From positions 4,037,001-4,101,000 of the forward strand of contig CM065398.1 of the NCBI GenBank assembly GCA_033060915.1: a stretch of DNA of 64,000 bases. The letters are read 5' to 3'. This document shows, piece by piece, positions 32,901 to 43,700 of the stretch. Source of the stretch: Euryodendron excelsum (lineage: Eukaryota; Streptophyta; Magnoliopsida; Ericales; Pentaphylacaceae). Both the position numbers and the translations under genes were made by a program. The notes under the pieces were generated by a model that saw only the letters and a list, made by a program, of their open reading frames with translations, had not been told where the DNA came from and made no database searches. Every line of letters starts with the position of its first letter. The stretch's first letter is position 1.

Positions 32901-33008
32901 CTGGACTGGAGTTTGAAAGGCCAATTTGGGCTTGAATGTGTCTATGGTGTTTGAAAGTGAGTTTGGTTGGGCCGAAGATTGTCGAGCGAGCAAAATGGGG
33001 TACTTACA
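29936..33008 (-). mobile_element. Very long solo-LTR-like insertion (3073 bp), minus orientation
   Basis: Same family as 24979-28539 in the opposite orientation: its right end (AAAATGGGGTACTTACA) is the complement of that LTR's start, and its left end (TGTTATGCCTTGATTTTCG) of its terminus. Flanks AATAT (29931-29935) and AATAC (33009-33013) give a 5-bp target duplication with one mismatch. Three units of about 157 bp (GTTTGATACCCAGAGCCG...AAAATGGTCATTT) lie at about 32300-32680; units of about 130 bp with GGATTAGGAT-like hairpins lie at 30.9-31.45 kb. No gag-pol. Confidence 0.76.
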
Positions 33009-34740
33009 AATACAGGAGAATGATGGAATAGAAATAATATTATTATTGACAACATTTTTTCATTTAAAATGGCTCTTGACATTACCCGAAATAATGAGGA
33101 GATTGAGCCACAGACAATCGACAAATGTCGACGTAGAAATGATTGGCCAACATGGAAAGAAGCTATTGAGACATAATTAAACTCATTAGCATAACGTAAA
33201 GTATTTGGACTTGTAATCCACACACCAAAAGATGTAAAACCAGTTGGATACAAATGAGTATTTGTGCGAAAACAAAATGAGAAAAATAAAATCGCACGAC
33301 ACAAAGCATGACTCGTAGCATAAGATTTCGCGTAGCGAGTTAGTATTGACTATGATAAGACTTACTCTCTTGTAATAGATGCAATTACATTCAAATTCTT
33401 AATTAGTTTATCAGTCTCAGAAGGGTTGGGTATGCATCTAATGAACGTAGTAACTGCCTACTTATATAGGGAATTTGATAATGATATATATATATATATA
33501 TATAAGAATCCTTAAAGGATTTAAAATACCTGAAGCAAATATTTCAAAACCATGAAGCTTATATTCTAACAAGTTTCAAAGATCTTTGTATGGGTTAAAA
33601 CAATTTGGACGCATGTGATACAATCGTCTTAGTGAATATCTATTAAAAGAAGGATATGTGAACAATGCAATATGTCCATGCACTTTTATTAAGAAATCAG
33701 AATCTAGATTTGCTATTATTCTTGTCTATGTTAATGATTTGAATCTCGTTGAAACTCCTGAAGAGCTTATAAGAACTACTAGTTATTTAAAGAAGGAATT
33801 TGAAATGAAAGATCTTGGAAAAACAAAATTTTGTCTTGGCTTATAAATTGAACACTTCCCAATCGGAATTCTTATCCACCAATTGATATATACAGAAAAG
33901 GTCCTTAATTGATTTTACACAGATAAAGCTAGTATATTGAGTACTCCAATGATTATCTGATCACTTGATATGCAAAAGGATCATTTTCGTCCTCAAGAAG
34001 ATGATGATGAAATTCTTGGTCCTAAAGTACCATATCTAATTACTATTGGGGCTTTTATGTATCTTGCTAATTGCATAAGACCTTATGTTGTATTTTTCGT
34101 TAATTTATTGGCAAGATATAACTCTGCACCAATTCAAATACATTAGAAAGGAGTCAAGCACATATTGTTTTATCTTCTAAGAATAACAGATATGTGTTTA
34201 TTCTATTCTAGGGGACATAACTCGAGTTGGTTGGCTATATAGATGCTGGCTACTTTTCTGATCCACATAAAGCTCGATTATAAACTAAGTATGTGTTTAC
34301 TTATGGCAACATAGCCATATCATGGCGATCTGTAAAACAAACATTAACTGCAACTTCTTCAAATCACTCTGAGGTAATCACAATTCATGAAGGAAGTTGA
34401 GACTGCATTTGGTTGAGATTTATAATCCAACATATTCAAGAAAGTTGTGGACTATCTTTGATCAAAGATAAATCAAAGATATTATATAAAGATAATGTAG
34501 CGTGTATTGCACAAATTAACGGAGGTTACATCAAAAGTGACAGAACCAAGTATATTTTGCCAAAAATCTTCTATACACGTGAGTTTCAGAAGAGTGGTGG
34601 TATAGATGTCTAGCAGATACATTTAAGTAGTAATTTAGTGAACTTATTTAATAAAGCACTACCAATTGCGACGTTCGAGAAACTGGTGTACAATATTGGC
34701 ATGTGGTGTCTCAAGAATCTTTCATGCTAAACAATTGAAG
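33009..34740 (+). pseudogene. copia reverse transcriptase and RNase H relic
   Basis: Frame fragments run IFSFKMALDIT-like, YDKTYSLVIDAITF, LYREFDNDI, then ICPCTFIKKSESRFAIILVYVND (the usual YVDD is YVND), TSYLKKEFEMKDLGKTKFCLGL, and RNase H pieces IQHIQESCGLSLIKDKSKIL, YKDNVACIAQINGGYIKSDR and FYTREFQKSGGIDV. Many stops. A (TA)n run at 33483-33505 interrupts the RT part. Confidence 0.86.
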
Positions 34741-35028
34741 CAATAAACTTCTTACATGACATATTCATGAAGGGGAGTCACGTACTGTACTCTTTTTCTT
34801 TTGCCAACGGTTTTTGCCTATAGGTTTTTTCTCTTGGTAAGATTTTAATGAGGCAGTTTCAGCGCACCTACACCATTTTATGATACACATGAATATTATA
34901 ATCTTTTTCCTTCGCTAAGGTTTTTTCTAACTGGGTTTTTCCTAGCAAGGTTTTTAATGAAGCATATTTTTTTTGTGTCGTGGTGGTCATCCAAGAGAGA
35001 ATGTTTTTAATATTATAAGAGTTGGATG

Positions 35029-35345
35029 CCCACCATCCATGCAGAGAATATTCCACCACCCATGCAGGGAATATTGTCAGAGGATTTTAACCACTGCCTA
35101 CCATGTATCGGGAATGATGGTTTCCACCGAATGCATACTTGCTTGAAGAGGAAGAATTGTAGTGCTTTGGTTAGAGGTGTTTGTACAATGTTAAAGAAAT
35201 TATCATCCTTCTAGTATAATTAGTGGACCCTGGATGAAGTTTTTGTACATAGAAGTGAAAAAGAAAGAAAATCTTGTATTGAGAGATAAAGCACATTTTG
35301 TTGGTTATATTTGATACATCACATCCACTGAAGTTTTATAATAAT
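35029..35345 (+). repeat. 3' LTR of the copia element
   Basis: Aligns with 22527-22895 but lacks its 77-bp internal duplication. It ends near the TTTTATAATAATTAGG stretch; the boundary is uncertain by about 10 bp. Confidence 0.75.
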
Positions 35346-36165
35346 TAGGTTTTTTTTCCCAAGTATTGTATTCATATTTTTGTGTTTGTATTGTGGTGTA
35401 TATGAAATAAATTGTTTGCTCAAATACATATTTTATTTTATGTATGAAATAGTTATAGGATGAGTTGTATTTATTTATTTATATGCATGTTTATTATTAT
35501 TTGGATTAATTGAATAAAATTATTGACAAATCAATTAAAAGTAATGTATTTGATTTTCAGGTAGGATATTTAATTGCATCATGAAGTCCAAAACCATCGA
35601 TTCAATTTTTAAGAAAAAGGACATTCAAACTTCTATGATTGATGAACCAAGTACTGGATCTAAGGAATCTTCCTCTAATCTAGAAACAATTATTGACTCT
35701 TTGGCTCATGTGCATGATCGTCCCTCTAAAATTCAGAAAACTTATTTTGAGGAAATTGGTTTAATTCTTTATAGCGTGATCATGGATTACATAAGCAAAT
35801 TTATAAATATACAGTTAACCAACGTGATGAAATTCGAAGGGCTTATATCATAGTAGGTCCTTACCAACCTCTTCTTTCTGAGTACCAAGCTTCTGGACCA
35901 GCTAATCATCTTCGCTGTTTTCAATATTTGTGGTTTAAGGCATTCCCTTTGTTAGAGTATTCTCCAAGTAAGCATGCTTGTTTTTGTTTCCCATACTATA
36001 CTTTTAATAGTAAGCCCACATGACATTTTGGATCAACTGTATTTACTCATGAAGGGTTCAAAAGTTAGAAGAAAGTTAATTGTGAGATTGATTGTGCTCT
36101 TTTGGGTTATGTCAAAAAAGGTCCAAACTCTTTTCACAATATTGCTCAAAAAAGTTGTGTAGATT

Positions 36166-38112
36166 TGTAGAAATAATTAAAGAATAGGGGAACATAGGAT
36201 GCTCTGATACTATGACATGAATCACGTGTAATTACAATGCATAATTAAGCAAAGAAAGAGATTACAACCTAATTCATTAGAATAATCTATATAATGGTTA
36301 AGCCTTCATTTATAGAAGGGGAGAGATATCAAGTTTTCTTTCATAACCGATGTGGGACAAACTCCCCACAAACTAATTGCAACACTCCCCCTCAAGCTTA
36401 GCCTTAAATATTAACTAAGCCAAACTTGACTTTATGGAGGATAGGTGCAGGATAATGATGAATGAAAGGCTCGTTGATTCAGAGTCATATGGATGAGGGG
36501 CTCGTTGATTAAGAGTCAAAGTTCGATGCTTGAGATAGACGTGCACTGAGATGGCTGAGGGGCTCGTTGATTGAAAGCCATATAGATGAAGGGCTTAGTG
36601 ATTGAGGAGCCAACAGGACTATCGATAGTCGATATCGTGAGATCACAACATGATAATGATGAATGAATGGCTTAGTGATTGAGGAGCCAATAATGAATGA
36701 AGGGCTCAGTGATTGAGGATCAAGGTGACTATTAATAGTCTTGGTAGACAACATTATGAGATCACAACACAATAATGTTTATTTACTAACAAAGAACCTA
36801 AAGTATAGCTGGAGGGACGTCGGAGTCTTGGTAGACAACATCGTGAGATCACAACACAATAATATCTGTCTAGCAATAAAGAATCCAAAATATGGCTGGA
36901 GGATGGTCCGAAAGACGCCAAAAAGACAACGGAAAGATGTTGGAGGATGGTCAAAAAGTCATCGGAGGATGGCCGGAAAGACCACAAAAGACAGCCGCAA
37001 AGTTATGAAAGACGGCTTGAAAGACGCCGAAAAGTCACTGAAGAATGGTTTGAAAGTCAGTAGAAGACGATGGGAAAGTCGCTGGAGGAAATGTCAGAAA
37101 GTCGCTCGAGGACGGCTTGAAAAATGCTAGAAAACGACCAAAAATTTATCAGTGGGACAGTCGAAAAGTTGCCTGAGCATGGCTAGAAAGTTATTAGAGG
37201 ACGATGGAGGGACACTGAAAAGTCGCCGGAGGATGGCCAAAAAGTTACAAGAAGACGGCCGGAGGGAGGCCAGAAAACAAATCTCAAGAGTTCTGATATA
37301 GAAGATCCCTTAAAGAGCAACGATAGAGTATACTTTCCTTTGGCTCTGATACTATGTAAAAATAATTAAAGAAGGGGAGCATAGGATGCTCTGATACTAT
37401 GACATGAATCACGTGTAATCACAATGTATTATTAAGCAAAGAAAGAGATTACTACCTAATTCATGAGAATAATCTATACAATGGTTAAGCTTTTATTTAT
37501 ACAATGGGAGAGACATCAAGTTTTCTTTCATAACTGATGTAGGACAAACTCCCCACAAACTAATTCTAACACTCCCCCTCAAGCTTGGCCTTAGATATCA
37601 ATTAAGCCAAACTTGACTATGGGGAATAAGTGTAGGATAATGATGAATGAAGGGCTCGTTGATTGAAAGCCATATGGATGAGCGATGGTGCTCTAGTTCA
37701 GGAGGTCTTGAGTTCAAATCTCATAACACGCAAGTGGTCCCCCGTTTGTGCACGATGTTCGTGCACCTGTTATGCTCGGTCTGCTTGTCTCTCAACGTGC
37801 GAGCCTGTGTTGCACATGAGGGAGGGTGTTAGTTTGATATACATTGTTGGGACCCTTATCTACCAGCTTAAGCTTTTAGGTCAAGTGGTGACTTAACATG
37901 GTATCAGAACTGGGTTTCGAAGGGCCTTCTCCTCTTAGAACCACTCAGCTCATGCTCTTACCTCACATCTCCACGTTTCGCGTGAGGAAAGGTGGGAATA
38001 AAGTCCCACATCACCCAGACACGAAGGTCATCACCTCTATATATGCTCTTGAACAACCCTCTCCTTATAAGTCAGTTTTCAAGATTGAGTTAGGCTCATG
38101 AGTTCTCTAACA
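36166..38112. mobile_element. Composite LTR-type insertion in the hAT gene
   Basis: Begins TGTAGAAATAATT and ends CTCTAACA. AGATT before it and AAATT after it form a 5-bp target duplication with one mismatch, and the hAT frame (V-D-L-M-N) resumes across it. It holds direct repeats 36166-36384 and 37355-37571, each followed by CTCCCCCTCAAGCTT (complement of a polypurine tract). TGGCTCTGATACTATG before 37355 is the complement of an initiator-Met tRNA primer site, so these two are minus-strand LTRs. A second LTR-like stretch from about 37828 has a GAGGGAGGG tract before TGTTAG and TGGTATCAGA at 37899. No protein domain. Confidence 0.7.
36890..37290 (+). repeat. Degenerate short tandem repeats in the composite element
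   Basis: Many imperfect units of about 20-40 bp built from GGAGGATGGCC, GAAAGTCGC and GAAGACGGCTTGAAA. Upstream (36460-36720) GGGCTCGTTGATTGA / GGGCTTAGTGATTGAGGAGCC recur several times. They fill the interior where gag-pol would be expected. Confidence 0.65.
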
Positions 38113-39338
38113 AAATTTAATGAATCACTTATAGCAAATTGAGACTGCAATTGATAGGCAAACATCTGAACAAATTATGATCAATCGATTACGTCTTAAG
38201 AATTCAATAGTTGCAGTACGCTGGTTAACTTTCCAAGCATGTGCATTCAAAGGTCATGATGAAAGCTTAGATTCAAAAAATCAAGGTAATTTCATTGAAT
38301 TGATTAAATTGTTATCATCTTATGACAAAAAAGTTGAAGAAGTTGTCTTCTAAGGTGGCCCATAAAATGCCAAATATACTTCCCCAACTATACTAAAAAT
38401 GATTTTTATATGTTTTTGCAACAAAGGTTGAAAATACTATTTGTGAAGAAATTGGTGATGCAAAATTTTACATCATAATTGATGAAGCACAAGATGAGTC
38501 AAAAAGAGAGTAAATGGCAATCATCTCGAGATTTGTGGATAGAGATCGATTTGTTGGGGAGCGTTTCTTTGATATCGTGCATGTGAAAGATACTATAACA
38601 TTGACTTTAAAAACTGAGGTATCGAATGTTCTTTCTCATCACAATTTGCACACCGAGAATCTTAGAGATCAAGGTTATGATAGGCTAACAATACGCGTGG
38701 GGAACTAAATGGGCTGCAAAGCTTTATTTTTAAATATTTGCAAATACGATTACTATGTCCACTGTTTTGCACATGAACTCCAGTTGGCATTAGTTGCAAC
38801 AGCTAGAGAAGTAATTTTTGTGCGCCAGTTTTTTCCAAGTTACCCTTTATAATCAATGTTGATGGGGCATCTTCCAAGCGTCATGATGAACTACAAGCAA
38901 TACAAGCAGCTAAAATTGAACGTATGATTTCTATAAATGAGCTTGAATCAGGTAAAGTAAGTAGCTAACTAAAGGGACACTTTACAAAGGGCTGGGGATA
39001 CTCGATGGATCTCGCATTTTAATTCAATCACGAGTTTGGTGAAAATGTTTCATGCAACTAGTGAAGTTTTCGAAAATATTATCAAAGATGGCACTTCTTA
39101 TGCTCAGCCCGAAGATGCAGATGCAACTTTTGATGTGTTAACTTCTTTTGAATTTGTTTTTATCATGTAATTGGTGAGAAAATTTTTGGTGATGACATTT
39201 TCTCTTTGTCAAGCACTACAACCTTGTTCTCAAGATATTTTGAATGCCATGGATCTGGTTTTGACAATAAAAACTCTGCTTCAAAAATTTAGAGAAACTG
39301 GTAGGGACACTCTGCTTACAAGTGTGAAATTATTTTGT

Positions 39339-39541
39339 TTTTTTTTTTTTGTTGGGTATGATAGAGTTTAGGGTGAGGCGAGACTACCCCAGTCTAAGGA
39401 TTAGGACAAACCACGTGCCTTTACGAGAACTTACATTGTATTTACAAATCTCTTACCAAGAGGGACTGCTGACAACAGAAATCAAACCTATACCTCCTCA
39501 AGCGAAATGCCCGATCCTTACAAATTAAACCAACCCCATTG
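39339..39541 (-). mobile_element. tRNA-derived SINE with 17-bp target duplication
   Basis: A 203-bp insert flanked by perfect copies of GTGTGAAATTATTTTGT (39322-39338 and 39542-39558). On the minus strand it starts CAATGGGGTTGG, carries a box B-like GGTTTGATTTC with a plausible box A upstream (TTGGTTTAATTTGTAAGG), and ends in an A-rich tail (T run at about 39339-39350 on plus). The coding frame of the host hAT continues on both sides. Confidence 0.88.
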
Positions 39542-40180
39542 GTGTGAAATTATTTTGTGATAAAATTGACTTTCCAGATATGGGTGCTTGTTACACAGCT
39601 GGTTGTGGTCGGCGTCAACAAGATCTCATTACCACAGAGCATCATTATCGCGTATAAATATTTACTGCTGCTATAGACTCTTAATTGTAGGAATTAAATT
39701 ATCGGTTCAATGAGCATGTAGTGGAACTATCAACTCTAAGCATCTTTGGATCCCAAGGATTCTTACAAATCATTTGATGAAAAAAATATTTGCAATCTCG
39801 TGAAGAAATTTTGTCCAGCAGATTTCACAGAGCAAGAGAAAATTCGATTCCATATGAGTTACAACATTATAAGATTAACACGTCAACCATCTTTGAACTT
39901 TGTCATAGATTGGTGGAGATAAAAAAGAGGGAGACATATTCTCTTATTGACAAATTGATTCGTCTTGTGTTGACTCTACTAATTTCAACAGCATTTACAG
40001 AGCAAGTTTTTTCAGTTATGAATATTGTTAAAATTAGACTTCGAAATAAGATGAAAAATTATTTTCTAACTAATTATTTAGTTGTATATATTGAGAAAAA
40101 AAATTGCTAAGACATTTAGTACAGACTCAACAATAGATGATTTTTCGTCTATGAAGGAATGTGGAATACAATTTAAATAA

Positions 40181-40650
40181 ATTTTGATTCTTTTTTGACG
40201 TCTTGTCAATATTAACTTTAATAAGTGTTTTATTCATTTGTTTTTTCCTACATAGTTGTATTATATACCTGGTTCGTGATGTAAAATATATTGTTAAAGC
40301 TTTGGCATGAAAAAAAATATTTATTGTTGTATTTTATTTGTTAATTTGTCCTCCTAATACTTTTTGTTCGGCCCAATATAAAATTTGTAGTTTCGTTTGT
40401 GTCCAGTTGTTGGATTCTATTGTATTGATTAAGTTATGAAAAATGTTATTTTTTTAAATAATTGATATAAATATTTTCATTAAAATTATATAATAGTGAT
40501 ATTACTATAATTAAGAGTCAAAAAATTATCATAATAGATACCTTATTTTAAAATGAGTAACCTTACCTAATCACATTATTGTTGTGTATAAATTTTTCCG
40601 ATATACAGCATTACCCGTAAGTTATTAACCCTTTCGTTTTCGACCGTTTT
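40181..40650. other. AT-rich spacer upstream of gene B, nothing recognised
   Basis: Very AT-rich, no open frame, no clear hAT terminal repeat. It is followed by a sharp change in composition near 40.68 kb that marks the start of the gene B promoter/leader region. Confidence 0.4.
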
Positions 40651-40656
40651 GTCATC

Positions 40657-40680
40657 TATATATTATATAAATTATAAATG
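40657..40680 (+). promoter_or_regulatory. Candidate TATA region of gene B
   Basis: TATATATTATATAAATTATA lies about 35-60 bp before a GC-richer leader starting near 40.7 kb. An alternative TATA is GTATATATAGTTAT at about 40917, which would place a second leader start near 40950. Confidence 0.35.
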
Positions 40681-40824
40681 CACCCCCGTTATTTGGAATT
40701 TTGTCAATGCTCTCTCGTTTTGGTTTGGACGTTTGGAAGTTTGAAAGCTTGCTAGTGTCTCAGTGGTCGCTCTCTCAGAAGCTCCCCGGGTAGGCCACGA
40801 AATTAGGCGGAGAGCCTTCACACG

Positions 40825-40871
40825 ATGGAACCCAGAAAGCTTGCTTGGAATTTCCGTGTACTTCGTTCACG
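40825..40871 (+). other. Possible upstream leader exon / N-terminal coding exon of gene B
   Basis: ATG in good context (ACGATGG) followed by 15 codons and two bases (MEPRKLAWNFRVLRSR if spliced on), then a donor CACG|GTTCGT. Joining to an acceptor TTGAAG before 43189 keeps the frame into the MMSNK start (phase 2 to phase 2). A stronger-looking donor downstream (CTCCAG|GTATTAG at 41050) suggests a competing non-coding leader exon whose inclusion would not keep the frame. Confidence 0.35.
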
Positions 40872-41916
40872 GTTCGTTCTGATTGACTCATCTCACTGAG
40901 TTTTTCATTTATTTGTGTATATATAGTTATATTCTCTAGCTTGTGCTCTCTCAAGCTCTACAACTAACTTCGTTCTGTTTCCTGTGTCTGTGTTTGTGTT
41001 CCGTATAATCAGCAACTGCGCAGTCTTGATCTGCTGGGCCTTCCTCCAGGTATTAGTTACTTTACTCCAAATCCTTAATTGGGTTCTTTGTCTTTTGATG
41101 GAAAGTGCATCTAGATTGATATATATATATATATATACACATATATCTCTTGATGCAAATTGAGCTTAATAGCTGTTTGATTGCCAATAAAATGGATGGG
41201 ACGAAGTGGTACCGCATTGAATTTGAATTCTTTCCAGTGTTTAGTTCCTAACTCACTCGATACAGTTAAGCGCTTTCATTTTACATAATTGAGTTGTCTT
41301 TTCTGTTTTTGAATTCTTTCCCTGCTGTTTCTCAGGAAATAAACAGAGCGTGAGTGAATTTTGTGACTAAGTTCATCTTTTTCTTTCTTTGTGGACATTA
41401 TATTTCCTACTTTCTATGTCAAATGTCTGAACTGTTAACTTTAATCCTCTCCAAGTTTGCATTTATTTTATCACCTTCTATCATACATCGGGGGTTGTTT
41501 TGTCCTTGAGGCACTGCATTATGCTCATATTTTACAGGGTCCAGTAATTTTTGCTTGCCTTCTCTGTGAAAGATATTTTGTTGAATGGCATTTGGAATTG
41601 GAATGCAGCATGTGTTTGAATTCTCCTAAATGTACTAACATGAAATCAAATTATTTAAATAACATAAATGTTCAAATGTATGAACTTGAATTCAATTTAT
41701 TTAAATTACATAAATGCACTGACATTCAATTGTTTAAATAACATAGGTGTTAATTCTAATTCACTAGACCATGAGGGTTACAACAGGAAAAAAAAGAGAC
41801 TTAGTTACCTAATAAATCCTTAACCTGTAAAGGATTGACTAACCACCACTATTGAGATGCTCCAATTCTTGAAATGAAAATTCCTCTATGATAATCAAAA
41901 CAAACACAAAATTTAG

Positions 41917-42220
41917 GGGCTTGTGTGGCATAGTTTTCAGAAAATAGTTCTCAAAAGTAAGTTTTCTGGATGTGAAAAGTTTTAGAACCTTTGTGTTTTC
42001 AGTCATTTCAATATCTCTGACTAGAAAACAAAAAACATAAAATAGAAAACATAAAACATGATTCCGGCGTTTTCTGGAAAGTGGTTCTTTTTAACTCAGT
42101 TTTTTGAAAACAATTTTCAATACCAACAGATGAAACAAATTTTCAGTTTTTTATTTATTTATGTTTTTTTGTAACTTTGAGAACAGCAAACTATTTTCAA
42201 AAACTCTGCCAAACACAACC
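41917..42220. mobile_element. Tourist-like MITE in the gene B 5' intron
   Basis: Terminal inverted repeats GGGCTTGTGTGGCATAGTTT and (complement of right end) GGTTGTGTTTGGCAGAGTTT, with internal pairing of TTTTCAGAAAATAG with its mirrored partner. It is flanked by TAG on both sides. About 304 bp, no coding capacity. Confidence 0.72.
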
Positions 42221-42589
42221 TAGAATTTTAGCATGTATCCATTCCCAGTGAGCATTTTGCACAGTTCAGCTAGTTTACAAAAAGAGAAAAATATAGCACA
42301 GAACATACAAACTTTTTCTGGTTAACCAATCTCTTTAATTTTGCCAATGCTGATATCCTATTCTTTCTGTTGCTTTTCGGGAGATTGATTTTTCAGCATG
42401 TAATGTTATGCATTCTGGGAAAGTTTCTTGCTAGCATTACTATATTCACCAACATGTAGGAAGGGTAAAACAATTGCTCCAAACTTTCGTTTAGCCCTTG
42501 TGGCCTTGTTAAATGTCAATTTGTAGAAATTAGGTAGTTGCACTTTTTTTTCCAGCTGTGGAGACTTTTATTTACAACCATGTAGTCCC

Positions 42590-42950
42590 TTTTATATGAT
42601 CATTGGGAGGAGAGAAGGGAAGGGAAGAGAAGAGAAAATAAAAGAAGAGAAAGAGGAAGGAATGAGGAGAAAATAAAATATTTACTTTCCCTTGTAAGAA
42701 GAAAATAGAGAGTTGAAGGCAAATCTTTTGGATATGTTGTCCTTATGGTGTACCTAATTTTAATTTTTCGGACCAAAATTTCTTGTATGTACTGAAGATT
42801 TTTTGAGAAGAGGGAAAAATTCTCTCCTAGATTCTCTCTCTTTTCTCTCCTTCTAAATCAAGCAAACAAGAGGAAAAAAAAACTTTTTAGAAATTTCCCT
42901 TCTCTTCTGTTCTTTTGTCTTCTACCAAACATAGCATTAGGGAAGAAAAA
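42590..42950. repeat. Purine/pyrimidine foldback sequence
   Basis: A purine-rich left arm (GGAGAGAAGGGAAGGGAAGAG) faces a pyrimidine-rich right arm (TTTCCCTTCTCTTCTGTTC) around a central segment. It ends ACCAAACATAGCATTAGGG, the usual outer end of a MITE, but the left terminus is not clear. Confidence 0.45.
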
Positions 42951-43195
42951 AAAGAAATTGGTTGTGTGCTAAGCAGGTTATTGGGATTTACTTAGGAAAA
43001 GCAAGTTTGATCAACCATGTATTTACTTATTCAACTCTGGGACCATATGAATTTGCACCTCAGGCCTATCATCATAATGTACATAAAAAGAATCTTAATG
43101 TTGGTGTCCATTTCATTGCTTCTCCTTGTCACCGCCTTTATGTAATATCAATATTCTTAACATGTTCCATCTGTTTCATATGTTGAAGGACGAGT

Positions 43196-43700
43196 ATGAT
43201 GTCAAACAAGTTTACTCAATCAGTGTTCGGAAGGAGTCCCTCTCTTCAATCATGCTTCCCAGAAACAAAGTCTACAGAGGATTCTATGTATAATACTCCT
43301 GAGGACAATTATATTAGTGTAAGCATTAAACGCTCTTATGATAACACATATCATGTGGACAGTACCTCTCTACACAAAGCTGGTGATGAAATTTCACCAG
43401 CTTCCTCTAGTGGTAGACCCTCTGTTATGTCAGTGCCATCAGTAATGAGTGCCCCATGCCTGTCAATTTCTGGCACTCAGAACTCTATGGTTCAACTGCT
43501 TCAAACTGATTTGAATGCTTCGACTGTTCTCCAAGTGGGAGGCAGTGATACCGATACCAATTCAAATCAACCCATGAGGCAAGTTGGTCCAAGCTATTCT
43601 TTGACGAGTCAAACCAACAACTTGGAGGCCAAAACACATGCGGCAGATGGCTTCACAAATTTTCCACTAGCCACAGTGCCTCATTCCGGTGCAATCGCTG
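43196..43700 (+). CDS. Gene B exon 1: Ser/Thr-rich N-terminal region
   Basis: Probable acceptor TTGAAG before 43189; start ATG-ATG as in gene A; donor CTG|GTAAGT at phase 1. One residue shorter than in gene A (gap in the T-Y-H-V-D segment). Confidence 0.8.

Larger units (their letters stand above)
22527..35345 (+). mobile_element. Decayed Ty1/copia retrotransposon, interrupted by two long LTR-type insertions
   Basis: The order is 5' LTR (about 22527-22895), gag (23330-24120), protease (24390-24978), integrase (28540-29935), RT and RNase H (33009-34740), 3' LTR (about 35029-35345), all on the plus strand. Reading frame is broken by many stops and shifts. The two nested insertions add about 6.6 kb. 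The two LTRs share ordered motifs (GGGAATATTGTCAGAGG or similar, GGGAATGATGGTTTCCACCG, CACATTTTGTTGGTTATATT) but differ at many sites, so the insertion is old. Confidence 0.9.
35560..40180 (+). pseudogene. hAT-type transposase pseudogene (TTF-type zinc finger / DUF4371 class), split by two insertions
   Basis: The N-terminal part has MKSKTIDSIFKKKD and HVHDRPSKIQK. Middle pieces are SIVAVRWLTFQACAFKGHDE, NQGNFIELIKLLSSYDKKV, RFFDIVHVKDTITLTLKTEV, KRHDELQAIQAAKIERM and INELESGK. The C-terminal hAT dimerisation region has LIRLVLTLLISTAFTEQVFS and IVKIRLRNKMKNYFL. It is interrupted at 36166-38112 and 39339-39541 and has many stops. Terminal inverted repeats were not located. It resembles zinc finger MYM-type protein 1-like genes common in plant genomes. 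Confidence 0.87.

Noticed and set aside
37680..37725. tRNA-like stretch (GAGTTCAAATCTC resembles a box B)
   Set aside because: No cloverleaf can be drawn by eye, box A is poor, and it lies in a composite retroelement; at most a retroelement or SINE remnant.
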